Below are positions 52,571 through 61,072 of a stretch of 64,000 bases of DNA, piece by piece. The stretch is from Elusimicrobiota bacterium (GTDB lineage Bacteria > Elusimicrobiota > Elusimicrobia > UBA1565 > UBA9628), in NCBI GenBank assembly GCA_016218545.1, contig JACRDQ010000006.1, positions 1 to 64,000 on the forward strand. Reading direction: 5' to 3'. The first letter of the stretch is position 1. The number at the start of each line of letters is the position of its first letter. The notes below the pieces were generated by a model. The model had not been told where the DNA came from and searched no databases. It saw nothing but the letters and a program-made list of their open reading frames with translations. Both the position numbers and the translations under genes were made by a program.

Positions 52571-54775
52571 TTGAAGATCCTCCTCATCAACCCGCCGAAC
52601 CCGGACCCGCCGCCCTCCTATTATGGGCCGCACTACGGGCTCTCCCTCATCGGAGCCGTGCTCGAGGCTGCCGGCCACCGCGTGGCGGGCCGCGACTACG
52701 ACCTCTGGAAGAGGGAGGCGGTCCTGGCCGAGCTCCCGCGTCTGGCAGCCTCGGAGAGCCCTGACCTCGTCGGCCTCTCGTGCCTGAGCTCCAACCGCTG
52801 GACCGTCATGGCCATGGCGGACGCGGTCAAGAAGGCCTCTCCCAAGACCACGGTCGTGGTGGGCGGCCCCTGGGCCACGCTCGAGCCGGGGTTCGTGCTC
52901 GGCCGGTGCAAGGCGGACATCGTGGCCGTGGGAGACGGGGAGGAGACGGCCCTCGAGCTCGTGGGAGCGCTTTCAGACGGGCGCTCTTTGGCCTCGGTCC
53001 GGGGCCTGGCGTTCCGTCAGGCCGGGGCGGTCCGGCGCACCGGGGCGCGGGGTCCCTTCCAGGACGTGGACTCCCTCCCCTATCCCGCCTTCCACCTCTT
53101 CGACGCGGCCGGCCAGCTTGAGGCCAGGAGCAGGCCCGAGGCGCAAGCCCTGGCAGGACACATCTCAGCCGCGGGCCGGCGCTGCCTGGCCATGCACAGC
53201 GCGCTCATGGTGCTGGGCTCGCGCGGATGCGTGTACCGCTGTCTCTTCTGCCCCATGAGCACCTTCCAGGGCCCGGTGCGGCGGCACTCGCCGAGCTACT
53301 TCATCGGCATGGTCGAGCACCTCTGCAAGACCTACGCTCAAAAGCGCATGGTCTTCGGCGACAACTACTTCACCCTGGACCAGGACTGGGCTGGAGAGAT
53401 CTCCGACAGGCTCGTCCGGAGCAAGCTGGGCCTTCAGTGGATCTGCATGACCAGGCCGGATGCCGTGAGCCGGAGCCTGCTTGCGAAGATGGGCAGGGCC
53501 GGGTGCCGCGAGATCGCCTACGGCTTGGAATCCGGCTCCCCTGCGGTCCAGAAGCGCATCGGCAAGAGGATGCAGCTCGACCGGGTGGGCCCTGCCCTGA
53601 AAGATACCAGGGACGCCGGCATCTCCGCCACCCTCATGCTCATGGTCGGGAATCCCGGCGAGAGCACGGCCACGGTGCGCGAGACAGCCGGGTTCTGCGC
53701 CGGCCTCGAGCCTGACCGCGTGCTCGTGCACACGACCAAGGTCTACCCAGGCACCGCGCTCCATGCCCTGGCTGAGAAGCAGGGCGTCATCCCTGCGGGC
53801 TTCTACGAGCGCGACGACCACCGAGCACCGCCTTACACCGGCGAGCGGACCCTGGCCGAGCTCAAAGCCTTCAAAGGACTGCTCCAGCCGCGCACGACCT
53901 TCCTGGGAGCAGGAGCAGGGTGCGTCAACGGCTGCTGCGAGCTCAGGCGGCCCGGCGAGGGGGCCCCGGTCCTGCCCAAGCTCCTGGCCCTGGCCTCCCT
54001 GCGCGCGGAGCGCACGGTGCTGGGCGGTGGAGAGCCCTTCCTGCGCAAGGACGCAGCCGAGCTCCTGGCGGAGGCCCTGGTCCTCCAGATGCACGGCCTG
54101 TGGTTCTACACCACGGCCAGGCCCCTGGCCGCTCCCAGGCAGGAGAAGCTCTGGGAAGCCCTGACCGCTTCCCTGCGCAAGGACGTGGCGCGAGGCGTCA
54201 TCGTCCCCCTCTTCTCCTCTGACCCGGCACGCCACGATCGAGCGACCCAGGTCCAAGGGAGCCTGGTCCAGGCCAGGGCAGGCATGCTCCGCTGGAGACG
54301 CGCCGGCGGAGAGGTCCATGCCTGGCTGCACTTGAGCAAGGAGAACGTGTCCGGCCTGGCTGCGTGGCTGGCCTGGACCGCTGACCACGGGGTCAGCAAG
54401 GTCTCGTTTCTCTTCGGCTCCTCTCCTCCCGGCTGGGGCACTGCTGACTGGAAGGACCTCCCGTCCATGACAGAGGCCTCCCAGGCAGTGCTCAAGGCCT
54501 CGGCCGCCGCAGGAGCCCTGGGCATCGAGGTCTCCAGCTTCGGCATCCCTGAGTGCCTCCTGTCCGATGACCAGGTCCCGAGCGTGGAGAACCGCCGCGT
54601 CTTCGACGAGTTCCTCCCCCCTTCCGGCGAGCCTGTGTCCTTGCGCGGACTGCGCTGCGAGAAGCTCAAGACCAAGCCCTCTGCCTGCAAAGCCTGCGGC
54701 AAGGCCAAGCTCTGCGAGGGAGTCTGGAGGCGATACCTGCGGCTTCACGGGAGCTCGGAGTTCCATGGCCTCTGA
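52571..54775 (+). CDS. B12-binding radical SAM protein with degenerate second radical SAM half
   Basis: 734 residues from TTG 52571; an in-frame stop just upstream excludes a longer start. Residues 1-140 are a cobalamin-binding Rossmann domain (KILLINPPNPDPPPSYYGPHYGLSLIGAVLEAAGHRV, VGGPWATLEPGFVLGRCKADIVAVGDGEETALELV); a DxHxxG cobalt-ligand motif is not evident. Then GSRGCVYRCLFCPM (CxxxCxxC) with FGDNYFTLDQDW and GLESGSPAVQKRIGKRM, as in BchE/HpnP-type enzymes. After about residue 450 a second domain has AGCVNGCCELRR and ERTVLGGGEPFLRKD, radical SAM-like but without the third cluster Cys. The end CEKLKTKPSACKACGKAKLCEG could hold another cluster. First gene of a coupled operon; substrate unknown. 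Confidence 0.85.
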   Translation: MKILLINPPNPDPPPSYYGPHYGLSLIGAVLEAAGHRVAGRDYDLWKREAVLAELPRLAASESPDLVGLSCLSSNRWTVMAMADAVKKASPKTTVVVGGPWATLEPGFVLGRCKADIVAVGDGEETALELVGALSDGRSLASVRGLAFRQAGAVRRTGARGPFQDVDSLPYPAFHLFDAAGQLEARSRPEAQALAGHISAAGRRCLAMHSALMVLGSRGCVYRCLFCPMSTFQGPVRRHSPSYFIGMVEHLCKTYAQKRMVFGDNYFTLDQDWAGEISDRLVRSKLGLQWICMTRPDAVSRSLLAKMGRAGCREIAYGLESGSPAVQKRIGKRMQLDRVGPALKDTRDAGISATLMLMVGNPGESTATVRETAGFCAGLEPDRVLVHTTKVYPGTALHALAEKQGVIPAGFYERDDHRAPPYTGERTLAELKAFKGLLQPRTTFLGAGAGCVNGCCELRRPGEGAPVLPKLLALASLRAERTVLGGGEPFLRKDAAELLAEALVLQMHGLWFYTTARPLAAPRQEKLWEALTASLRKDVARGVIVPLFSSDPARHDRATQVQGSLVQARAGMLRWRRAGGEVHAWLHLSKENVSGLAAWLAWTADHGVSKVSFLFGSSPPGWGTADWKDLPSMTEASQAVLKASAAAGALGIEVSSFGIPECLLSDDQVPSVENRRVFDEFLPPSGEPVSLRGLRCEKLKTKPSACKACGKAKLCEGVWRRYLRLHGSSEFHGL

Positions 54776-55721
54776 CCCGGGACCGTTCAACCTCGACCTC
54801 ATGATCACGCGGGCCTGCCCGCTCTCCTGCGGCTATTGCCGCATGGAGCGCAGGCCAGGACCTGTCCCCGGCCAGGTGTGGCGCAAGGCAGTGGACCTCC
54901 TCCTCCTCGAGTCCGGCCCGCTCGAGCTCCAGTATCTGGGCGGAGAGCCTCTCCTCGAATACGACCTTCTGCTCAAGATCTCCTCCCATGCCTCGGACCG
55001 CTCCAGAACCGCGGACCGGGACCTTCGCCAGGTCGTGACCACCAATGGCCTGCTCCTGACCCCGAGCCGCTCCCGCGAGCTGGCCAGGCTGGGGGTCGGA
55101 GTCATGCTCAGCATGGACGGCAGCCGCGAGAGCCAGACATCCCAGAGGTCCATGGGCGCTCCCGGCTGGGCCCGCCTGCGCCGGAACCTCGAAGGACTCC
55201 TTGCCTCGGGCAACAGATGCTTCGTCAATCTCGTGGTCACCCCGGAGTCCGCTCCCAAGCTGGCCGGGAACACGGCTTTCCTGGTCAAGGAAGGAGTGCG
55301 CTGCCTCCAGATCGCCTACGGCCTGGGCGTGCTCTGGGACGAGGCGAGCCTGGCATGCCTGGAAGACCAGCTCCGCAAGGCCCGCGAGATCGCGCAAGCC
55401 TCTGGAGTCGAGCTCTACAACCGCGGGGGCAAGGCTGAACCCGTGGTCTTGAGCCCCCAGCACCTGGTGGACACGGACGGCACCCTTTTCGTGGGCACGG
55501 CCATCGTGCTCGAGAAGCTCTGGCCTGGGCTTCAAGCGGCGTTTTGCAGCGGCAGCATCAAGACCATGGCCCGCTTGCCAGGCCGTTCCATGACCAGGAC
55601 AGGCCAGCTCGAGCGCATCAGGAGAGCGCGCCTGGAACCCGAGGCCCGAGCCATCCTGCTCAACAACCTGGCCGTGGGCCAGCGCATGAAGCGCTTCTGG
55701 ACGGAGGCTCCGGTCCGATGA
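54765..55721 (+). CDS. Radical SAM protein, second of the cluster
   Basis: 318 residues. FNLDLMITRACPLSCGYCRME gives CxxxCxxC at about residues 18-25, ELQYLGGEPLLEYDLLLKI is the GGE motif, and QVVTTNGLLLTP and VMLSMDGSRESQTSQRS follow, as in SPASM/anaerobic maturase-type enzymes. The C-terminal third has only one or two cysteines (QAAFCSGSIK), so a full SPASM domain is doubtful. The ATG overlaps the previous gene by 11 bases. Probably acts on the same pathway; a peptide substrate is not evident nearby. Confidence 0.85.
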   Translation: MASDPGPFNLDLMITRACPLSCGYCRMERRPGPVPGQVWRKAVDLLLLESGPLELQYLGGEPLLEYDLLLKISSHASDRSRTADRDLRQVVTTNGLLLTPSRSRELARLGVGVMLSMDGSRESQTSQRSMGAPGWARLRRNLEGLLASGNRCFVNLVVTPESAPKLAGNTAFLVKEGVRCLQIAYGLGVLWDEASLACLEDQLRKAREIAQASGVELYNRGGKAEPVVLSPQHLVDTDGTLFVGTAIVLEKLWPGLQAAFCSGSIKTMARLPGRSMTRTGQLERIRRARLEPEARAILLNNLAVGQRMKRFWTEAPVR

Positions 55722-56836
55722 AAGGCGAACCCACGGACCGCCGCGGCCTCATCCGCCGACTCAGCCGCATGGGCCTCGACCCCAAGGACCCGTTCCGCAG
55801 CGCGGTCATCGGCGAGGTCTATCTCATGGCAGGCATGGATTGCAACCTGCGCTGCCGGGCCTGCACCATGTGGGGGCGTGGAGGGGCCTGCCTCCACCGG
55901 GACTTCCTGGCCAGGATATCAAAGCCCGCCCCGCTCTCGCGGCTCCTGACTTTCATAGACGAAGCCGCGGCCTTCAAGCCCGAGTACCTCAACATCTCCG
56001 GAGGAGAACCCCTCATGACCCGGCGCTGGGCTCCCCTCGCCGAGCGCGGCCGCAGTCACGGGATCAAGACCATCCTCACCACCAATGGAGTCTACCTGGA
56101 GCGCCACGCGGAACGCGTGGCCGCCCTCTTCGACCAGGTGAGCATCTCCATCGCATGCACCCCGGCCATGAGAGAGAAGCTCGGCATGGGCCCGCCGGGA
56201 CATGGCTCGGCCCTCATCCGCGGGCTCAAGGCCCTGGCTGACGCGCCCGGCGGAAGGCCGGTCCTGCGCCTGCTCTGCGAGGTCTTCGATTCCAACGGAG
56301 CCCACCTCCTGGAGCTCATGGACCATTTCGACGAAGAAGGCATCAGGTTCGATGAGATCCTCTTCATGCACCTCATCTCGAACAAGCCGGAGGTCTTGAA
56401 GGACCAGAAAGCCGTCCTCTCCTCGGAGTTCGGCCTGGGCTTCGACCTCTGGAAGGGCTACGGCTATCCTGTCAGGAAGATGGATTACGCGGGCCTGGAC
56501 CGGACCCTCAAGGCCCTGCGCAAGCGCTTCCCCCAGAGCCGCTTCAACATCGACCTGCAAGGGGTCAAGGCCCTCAGGGATTACTACGCGGGCCGCAAGC
56601 AGGGCTTGGGCCGCGCTTTCTGCGAAGGCCCCTGGAGACAGGTCAACCTCTTCCCGAACGGAGACGTGTGGACCTGCCCGGATGTCATCCTCGGGAACCT
56701 CAAGGACCAGGCGTTTGCCAAGATCTGGGACGGGCCTGAAGCTCGCGCCCTGCGCCGCAGGGTCTACCAGAAGCTCCTGCCGGCGTGCAGGGGCTGTTTC
56801 TCCTTCTACGAGAAGGAACAACCCGTATGCCTGTGA
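55718..56836 (+). CDS. Radical SAM protein with C-terminal cysteine motif, third of the cluster
   Basis: 372 residues. Core motif MDCNLRCRACTMWG (CxxxCxxC) near residue 41, LNISGGEPLMTRRWAPL, ILTTNGVYL and QVSISIACTPAMREKLG. The C-terminus has a SPASM-like set: RAFCEGPWRQVNLFPNGDVWTCPDVILGNLKDQAFAKIWDGPEARALRRRVYQKLLPACRGCFSF. Start overlaps the previous stop by 4 bases (ATGA). The unusual CTM after the third Cys recalls MoaA/SPASM proteins. A hairpin separates it from the NifH-like gene 76 bases on. Confidence 0.85.
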   Translation: MKGEPTDRRGLIRRLSRMGLDPKDPFRSAVIGEVYLMAGMDCNLRCRACTMWGRGGACLHRDFLARISKPAPLSRLLTFIDEAAAFKPEYLNISGGEPLMTRRWAPLAERGRSHGIKTILTTNGVYLERHAERVAALFDQVSISIACTPAMREKLGMGPPGHGSALIRGLKALADAPGGRPVLRLLCEVFDSNGAHLLELMDHFDEEGIRFDEILFMHLISNKPEVLKDQKAVLSSEFGLGFDLWKGYGYPVRKMDYAGLDRTLKALRKRFPQSRFNIDLQGVKALRDYYAGRKQGLGRAFCEGPWRQVNLFPNGDVWTCPDVILGNLKDQAFAKIWDGPEARALRRRVYQKLLPACRGCFSFYEKEQPVCL

Positions 56837-56903
56837 TGGCGCCAGGGATCGACCGAATCCACTTGCCCTCCGAGCAAGTAAATTTGGTTAATCCCTGGCG
56901 CCA
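56837..56903. repeat. TGGCGCCAGGGAT inverted repeat between radical SAM and NifH-like genes
   Basis: 13-base perfect outer arms (56837-56849, 56891-56903) and inner pairing ACTTGC/GCAAGT. It ends 9 bases before the NifH-like ATG and overlaps no coding sequence. It could attenuate or process the transcript, or be another dispersed hairpin like those at 21461 and 33507. Confidence 0.8.
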
Positions 56904-56912
56904 GCGTATCCC

Positions 56913-57734
56913 ATGGAAAAAATAGTCCTTTACGGCAAAGGCGGCATCGGCAAGTCCACGGTCGCCGCAGGCTTGAGCGTGGTCTACGCCCAGAAGGGCC
57001 TGCGCGTGCTCCACGTGGGCTGCGACCCCAAGCACGACTCAGCAGTCTCGCTCGTGCCAGGAGGCCTGGCTGAGACTTTCCTGGAGAAGCACCAGCGCGT
57101 GACAGGCATCAGGGATCTGCCCCCCCTCACAGCGGAGCAGCTCGTGGTGCGCGGCCGTCTTGGCATCGACTGCGTGGAAGCCGGCGGCCCGGAGCCGGGA
57201 TTCGGCTGCGCCGGCCGCGGCATCGCGCTCATGCTCGAGGCTTTCGAAGGCCTGGCCATCCTCGAGTCAGGCCGCTACGACGTGGCGGTCTTCGACGTGC
57301 TTGGGGACATCGTGTGCGGAGGTTTTGCCGCGCCCCTGCGCCGCGGCATCGCGGAGAAAGTCGCGGTCCTGGTCTCTGAAGAGCTGATGTCCCTCTATGC
57401 AGCCAACAACCTGGCCAAGTCCATCCGCGCGTATGCCGGAGACGGCGCAGCCTTGGCCGGGCTCGTCGTGAACCTCCGCGACCCTTCATCCGACCGCGGC
57501 ATCGTGGAGCGCTTCGCCGAGCGCATCAACACCCGCGTGCTCGGGTTCCTGCCTCGCGACCCGGCGGTCCGCGAAGCCGAGTATTCAAGGCAAGGCACCG
57601 CGGTGGAGCGCTCCCCCTCTTGCGGATTCTCCAAGGCCATCAAGTCTTTGGCAGAGACCCTGCTCAAGGTCCAGGCCAAGGATTGCCCCTTGCCCACGCC
57701 CATGGATGGCAAGGCGTTCCAGGAGACCTGGTGA
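56913..57734 (+). CDS. NifH/BchL-like Fe protein (nitrogenase-like reductase)
   Basis: 273 residues. ATP-dependent electron donor of nitrogenase-type systems. P-loop YGKGGIGKSTVAAGL (GKGGIGKS at 8-15), GCDPKHDS at 37-43, and the two ligands that bridge one [4Fe-4S] between subunits: Cys99 in GFGCAGRG and Cys135 in VLGDIVCGGFAAP. Length fits NifH. No trace of the other NifH-operon genes (nifE, N, B). It lies first in a coupled unit with the D-like and K-like genes, so this unit can be a complete two-component reductase. The ATG follows a hairpin by 9 bases. Confidence 0.93.
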   Translation: MEKIVLYGKGGIGKSTVAAGLSVVYAQKGLRVLHVGCDPKHDSAVSLVPGGLAETFLEKHQRVTGIRDLPPLTAEQLVVRGRLGIDCVEAGGPEPGFGCAGRGIALMLEAFEGLAILESGRYDVAVFDVLGDIVCGGFAAPLRRGIAEKVAVLVSEELMSLYAANNLAKSIRAYAGDGAALAGLVVNLRDPSSDRGIVERFAERINTRVLGFLPRDPAVREAEYSRQGTAVERSPSCGFSKAIKSLAETLLKVQAKDCPLPTPMDGKAFQETW

Positions 57735-59485
57735 AGGAAGCTCCCAGGACCCACCTGGTCGCAGGCAGGACTGCGCTCAAGGCCATGGCTCGGGCCCTGG
57801 GCCTCGATGCTCAGACTTCCGGCTGGAAGCTCCAGGCCCTGTGCAGCCTGGGAGAGGACAACATCCGGCTGGGACTTGTCAGCCCCAAGGCCGGCCAGCG
57901 TCTGGCCTTCTGCCTGGTAGCCAAGGACGACCCCACAGCCCTGGCCAAGACCCGGAACCTCGGCCTGGCTCCTGACGGAGATTCCAGCCCGGCGCTGGAG
58001 CGCTTCCTCAAGGCCATGTCGCTGCGCCTTGGGCCCCTCAGCCTTCAGGACATCCTGGCCCTCATCAGGAAGGACCCTGAGACCTTTGCCGAGGTCGAGC
58101 CCACCGGGCCTGCGGAATCCCGGCTCATGGTGCCCTTGGCAGCAGGCCCCATCAACCTGCTCGAAGCAGGCTGGCGCAATTTCTTCGGGGACCAGGACTT
58201 CGAGGTCCTGCTGGGCTATCCTGAGCTCAGCATGAAGGATACCGTCTACGCCCGCTACTCTGACCGGGAATGCCTCTACTCATGGGCAGGCAATGACCCG
58301 CGCAAGTGGTCCTTCTTCGCCTATCCCATGCGCGTGCCCTCCGACAGCTTCGGAGCGGCGGTCTTCCGCAAGGGCGTCATCATGGAGCTCTCGGAACGCG
58401 ACATGGTGCTCGGCCCCGCCGAGAAGGCCGACGCCCTCGTCTCCTCGGTAGCGGAGCGCGCCAAAGCCTCGGACGCTCAGTTCGTGGTGTTCAACCACTT
58501 CTGCACCACCATCGTCATGGGCGAGGACTTCGCGGAGGTCGGCCGCCGCATGGAGACAGCCAGCGGCAAGAAGACCATCCGCTGGAGCCACCGCGACCGC
58601 GACCTGCTCGACAACTTCGGAGACTACTTCCGCTCCACCATCGGAAAGCCGGGCTTCTTCGACCAGACCCCGGACCCGGACGCGGTCAACCTCTTCCACT
58701 TCCCCACGGATTACAGGGAAGCCCAGCTCGTGCCGTTCTTAAAAGAGCTGGGGCTCTCAGTGAACCTGAGCCTTTTCCCGGATGTCGAGTTCCCGGCGGT
58801 GGCGAAGCTCCCCAAAGCCCGATTGCAGATCTTCTGCGAAGCCACCTCGTATCAGGCCAAGCTCCACGAGCTCCTGTCCAAGGGCCCAAGGCCGGTGCTC
58901 ACCGTCAAAGCTCCCTATGGCATCGAAGGCACCAAGGCCTGCTACGAATCCATCGCCAAGGCCGCTGGCAAGGAAGCAGCCTTTGCCAAGGCGTGGGACA
59001 GGAAGGTCTCCTCGGCAGGCCCGGTCTGGGATGCCATGCGCAAGAAGGCCTTCGGCATGCGCGTGGCCTTTGTGGCAGCTGACAACACCCTGCCCAGGCT
59101 CTGGGCCCTGCGCCACGGCCAAGGCCCGCCCTTGATGAGGATGCTCCAGGAGATGGGCTTCGGCGTGGACATCCTCTACCACGACCCCCATGCCGAAGGC
59201 GTGGAAGCTCCTGAAGGCAAGGACATGACCCTTTCGACCTTCCGCACCCCTGCTGAGCTCGCGGAAGCCCTCAGGCAAGGGAGCTTCCAGGCTGTCTACT
59301 CCGACATCTTCTTTGACTGGCGCCTGACCAAGGCCGGCAAGGCCCGCTTCTCCAGCAAGGATTTCGAGATGGGCTTGGACGGCGCCCTGCGCTCTCTGCA
59401 AAGACTCCTTGGAGCCTGCGGCATGCCCTTCTACAGCCGCTACTCCAGCCACCTCGCAGGCATCGAAGGGAGGGAAGATGCCTGA
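57731..59485 (+). CDS. NifD/BchN-like catalytic subunit (nitrogenase paralogue)
   Basis: 584 residues from GTG 57731, overlapping the Fe-protein stop (GTGA). Residues 1-145 are an N-terminal extension without recognised fold. The nitrogenase-like part has RECLYSWAGND with Cys181 and VVFNHFCTTIVMGEDF with Cys258, at places equivalent to the first and last of the three P-cluster ligands of NifD. The middle ligand is not evident. Later segments KAPYGIEGT and IFFDWRLTKAG could line the substrate cavity. A FeMo-cofactor Cys/His pair is not seen, which favours reduction of an organic substrate as in BchNB or CfbD. Family call firm, substrate unknown. Confidence 0.82.
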   Translation: MKEAPRTHLVAGRTALKAMARALGLDAQTSGWKLQALCSLGEDNIRLGLVSPKAGQRLAFCLVAKDDPTALAKTRNLGLAPDGDSSPALERFLKAMSLRLGPLSLQDILALIRKDPETFAEVEPTGPAESRLMVPLAAGPINLLEAGWRNFFGDQDFEVLLGYPELSMKDTVYARYSDRECLYSWAGNDPRKWSFFAYPMRVPSDSFGAAVFRKGVIMELSERDMVLGPAEKADALVSSVAERAKASDAQFVVFNHFCTTIVMGEDFAEVGRRMETASGKKTIRWSHRDRDLLDNFGDYFRSTIGKPGFFDQTPDPDAVNLFHFPTDYREAQLVPFLKELGLSVNLSLFPDVEFPAVAKLPKARLQIFCEATSYQAKLHELLSKGPRPVLTVKAPYGIEGTKACYESIAKAAGKEAAFAKAWDRKVSSAGPVWDAMRKKAFGMRVAFVAADNTLPRLWALRHGQGPPLMRMLQEMGFGVDILYHDPHAEGVEAPEGKDMTLSTFRTPAELAEALRQGSFQAVYSDIFFDWRLTKAGKARFSSKDFEMGLDGALRSLQRLLGACGMPFYSRYSSHLAGIEGREDA

Positions 59486-60761
59486 GCGCCTTGGCATCCG
59501 CATCGACCCGCCCTATCTGCACGGCGCGTTCCTGGCCTTGAACGCTGTCTCAGACGCGTTCTTCCTGGGAGACGGTCCTGACTGCATCAGGGCCAAGGCC
59601 GAGCAGGTCCATGGCAGGCACGACCTCTTCTCCACCCTGCTCTCATGCAAAGGCGAGCACCGCGTGCACTACACAGGCGTGGACGTGTTCAAGGTCGCAG
59701 GCAACATCGAAAGTCAGATCAAGGCAGGACTCCAGCGCATCGCCGGCCGTCCGCGCTGCGCCGCCGTCTTCATGGGCTCGATCCCCATGTGCACCATCGT
59801 AGGCACTGACTACGACCGCATCCTTAGGGAAGTCTTCCCCAAGTCCTCCAAGCCCGCCTTTCTCATCCCCCCGCAGACCGGCCTGTCCGGAGATTGGCTC
59901 GACGGCTACGCCTCTTTCCTGCAGACCCTGGCCCTTGGCATGGACCTCTCAGACGCCAGACCCAAGCCCGAGAAGGTCGGCGTGGTCGGCCATTTCATGG
60001 GCCGCAACGAAGGCGACCACAAGGGCAATGTGAAGGAGCTGGAGCGGATGCTCCGAGCCTTGGGACTCGACCCTGTGTCCATCTGGCTCTCAGGCGGTTC
60101 TTTTGAAAGACTTCGCGCCATCAAGGATGCCGGCACCATCATCTCCCTGCCCCACGGCCGCAAAGCAGGCAAAACCCTCGCTGAAAGGCTCAACGCCAAG
60201 CTCATAGAAGCTGAGCTCCCCTTTGGCCTTTCCATGACCCAGCGCTTCATCGAGCAGATCGCAAAGGAGACCGGCAAGCAAGCCAAGGCCTCCGCATACA
60301 TAAAGGAAGAGCTCAAAACCCTGTCTCCGCGCTTGGCTTGGCTGGGCAAGGACGGCATCCAAGGCCGCAGGTTCGCTTTTGCAGGAGACCCCCACCACGG
60401 CCGGGGATTCGCCGAGATGGTCGAAGAGCAGGGCGGGAAGCTCTTTGGCATGATCCTCCTGTCTGACCCAGGCCACGTGCCTCAAGCCGTCCGCGACACC
60501 ATGTCAGCCAAGCCCAACACCACCTTCGCGCCCTACCAGCACGAAGTGGAGCAGACCTGGTGCGGGCTCTCGAAGAAGGACGCTGACCTCCTGGTGGGCT
60601 CGACCATGGCCATCGAGTTCATCCAACCCCAAGTGCCTTGGCTTGAGTTCGGCTACCCCTCCGACTACACGCACTTCCTGAAAGACGAGCCCTTCCTGGG
60701 CTTCGAGGGCGCTCTGCGGTTCTTATCCAGGCTCGCCAGCGCTGCTGCCAGGCCTCTGTAA
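59478..60761 (+). CDS. NifK/BchB-like subunit (nitrogenase paralogue)
   Basis: 427 residues. Ribosome site GGGAGGGAAG; the ATG overlaps the D-like stop by 8 bases. Cysteines at 36 (GDGPDCIRAK), 57 (LLSCKGEH), 94 and 105 (MGSIPMCTIVGTDYD) include a C36-C57-C105 set spaced like the three NifD/NifK-type cluster ligands, so this subunit may supply three of the cluster ligands. GLSGDWLDGYASFLQTLA and KVGVVGHFMGRNEGDHKGNVKELERML resemble the Rossmann segments of nitrogenase MoFe subunits. It forms the partner of the 57731 protein. The two are quite different in length, unlike typical nifD/nifK duplicates. Confidence 0.82.
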   Translation: MPERLGIRIDPPYLHGAFLALNAVSDAFFLGDGPDCIRAKAEQVHGRHDLFSTLLSCKGEHRVHYTGVDVFKVAGNIESQIKAGLQRIAGRPRCAAVFMGSIPMCTIVGTDYDRILREVFPKSSKPAFLIPPQTGLSGDWLDGYASFLQTLALGMDLSDARPKPEKVGVVGHFMGRNEGDHKGNVKELERMLRALGLDPVSIWLSGGSFERLRAIKDAGTIISLPHGRKAGKTLAERLNAKLIEAELPFGLSMTQRFIEQIAKETGKQAKASAYIKEELKTLSPRLAWLGKDGIQGRRFAFAGDPHHGRGFAEMVEEQGGKLFGMILLSDPGHVPQAVRDTMSAKPNTTFAPYQHEVEQTWCGLSKKDADLLVGSTMAIEFIQPQVPWLEFGYPSDYTHFLKDEPFLGFEGALRFLSRLASAAARPL

Positions 60762-60800
60762 CTTCAGCTGGCATGCGAAGCCCTCCTTGCCCATCGTTCC

Positions 60801-60828
60801 AGAGGCAAGTTTTCAAGTGGCTGCCTCT
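60801..60828 (+). terminator. Weak hairpin after the NifK-like gene
   Basis: AGAGGCA (60801-60807) pairs with TGCCTCT (60822-60828), followed by AATTGAGATTCT. Possible operon terminator; no T-run. Confidence 0.35.
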
Positions 60829-61072
60829 AATTGAGATTCTCCGCCCAACACGGCAAAGCCGTTCAGTTCAAGAAACACGAGTGCCGCGGTCAAGGCTGTC
60901 CGCTTGTTCCCATCAGTGAGTGGAAGAATGTGCCCTCCGACCCGCTCTGCGGCATGGCCACGGCCGACTCGAGTAGGCCCAGGTCCCGGACTCCGGGTCT
61001 GCCCCCGAACGACTTGACCAGATTCTCGTGGAACTCAAGGACTTCCGCGAGGGAGCGGAAGCGTGGCAGCAT
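60813..61072 (-). pseudogene. Doc/Fic-type death-on-curing toxin, frame-broken
   Basis: From ATG 61072 the minus strand reads MLPRFRSLAEVLEFHENLVKSFGGRPGVRDLGLLESAVAMPQSGSEGTF, the Doc N-terminus. It then goes out of frame with a short deletion. The other frame continues LTDGNKRTALTAALVFLELNGFAVLG, the Fic core and C-terminus, to a TGA at 60813. The core histidine context is lost (LPLTDGNKRT in place of HPFxDGNKRT). Toxin activity is very unlikely, leaving an orphan antitoxin. Overlaps the AbrB stop (TAATG). Confidence 0.8.

Noticed and set aside
56913..60761. True nitrogen-fixing nitrogenase (nifHDK)
   Set aside because: No nifE, nifN or nifB nearby, incomplete P-cluster ligands, no evident FeMo-cofactor ligands, and lengths of D-like and K-like proteins unlike NifD/NifK.
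56913..60761. Bacteriochlorophyll protochlorophyllide reductase (bchLNB)
   Set aside because: No other chlorophyll genes are present, the D-like protein has a long extra N-terminus, and neighbours are radical SAM and carbamoyltransferase genes.
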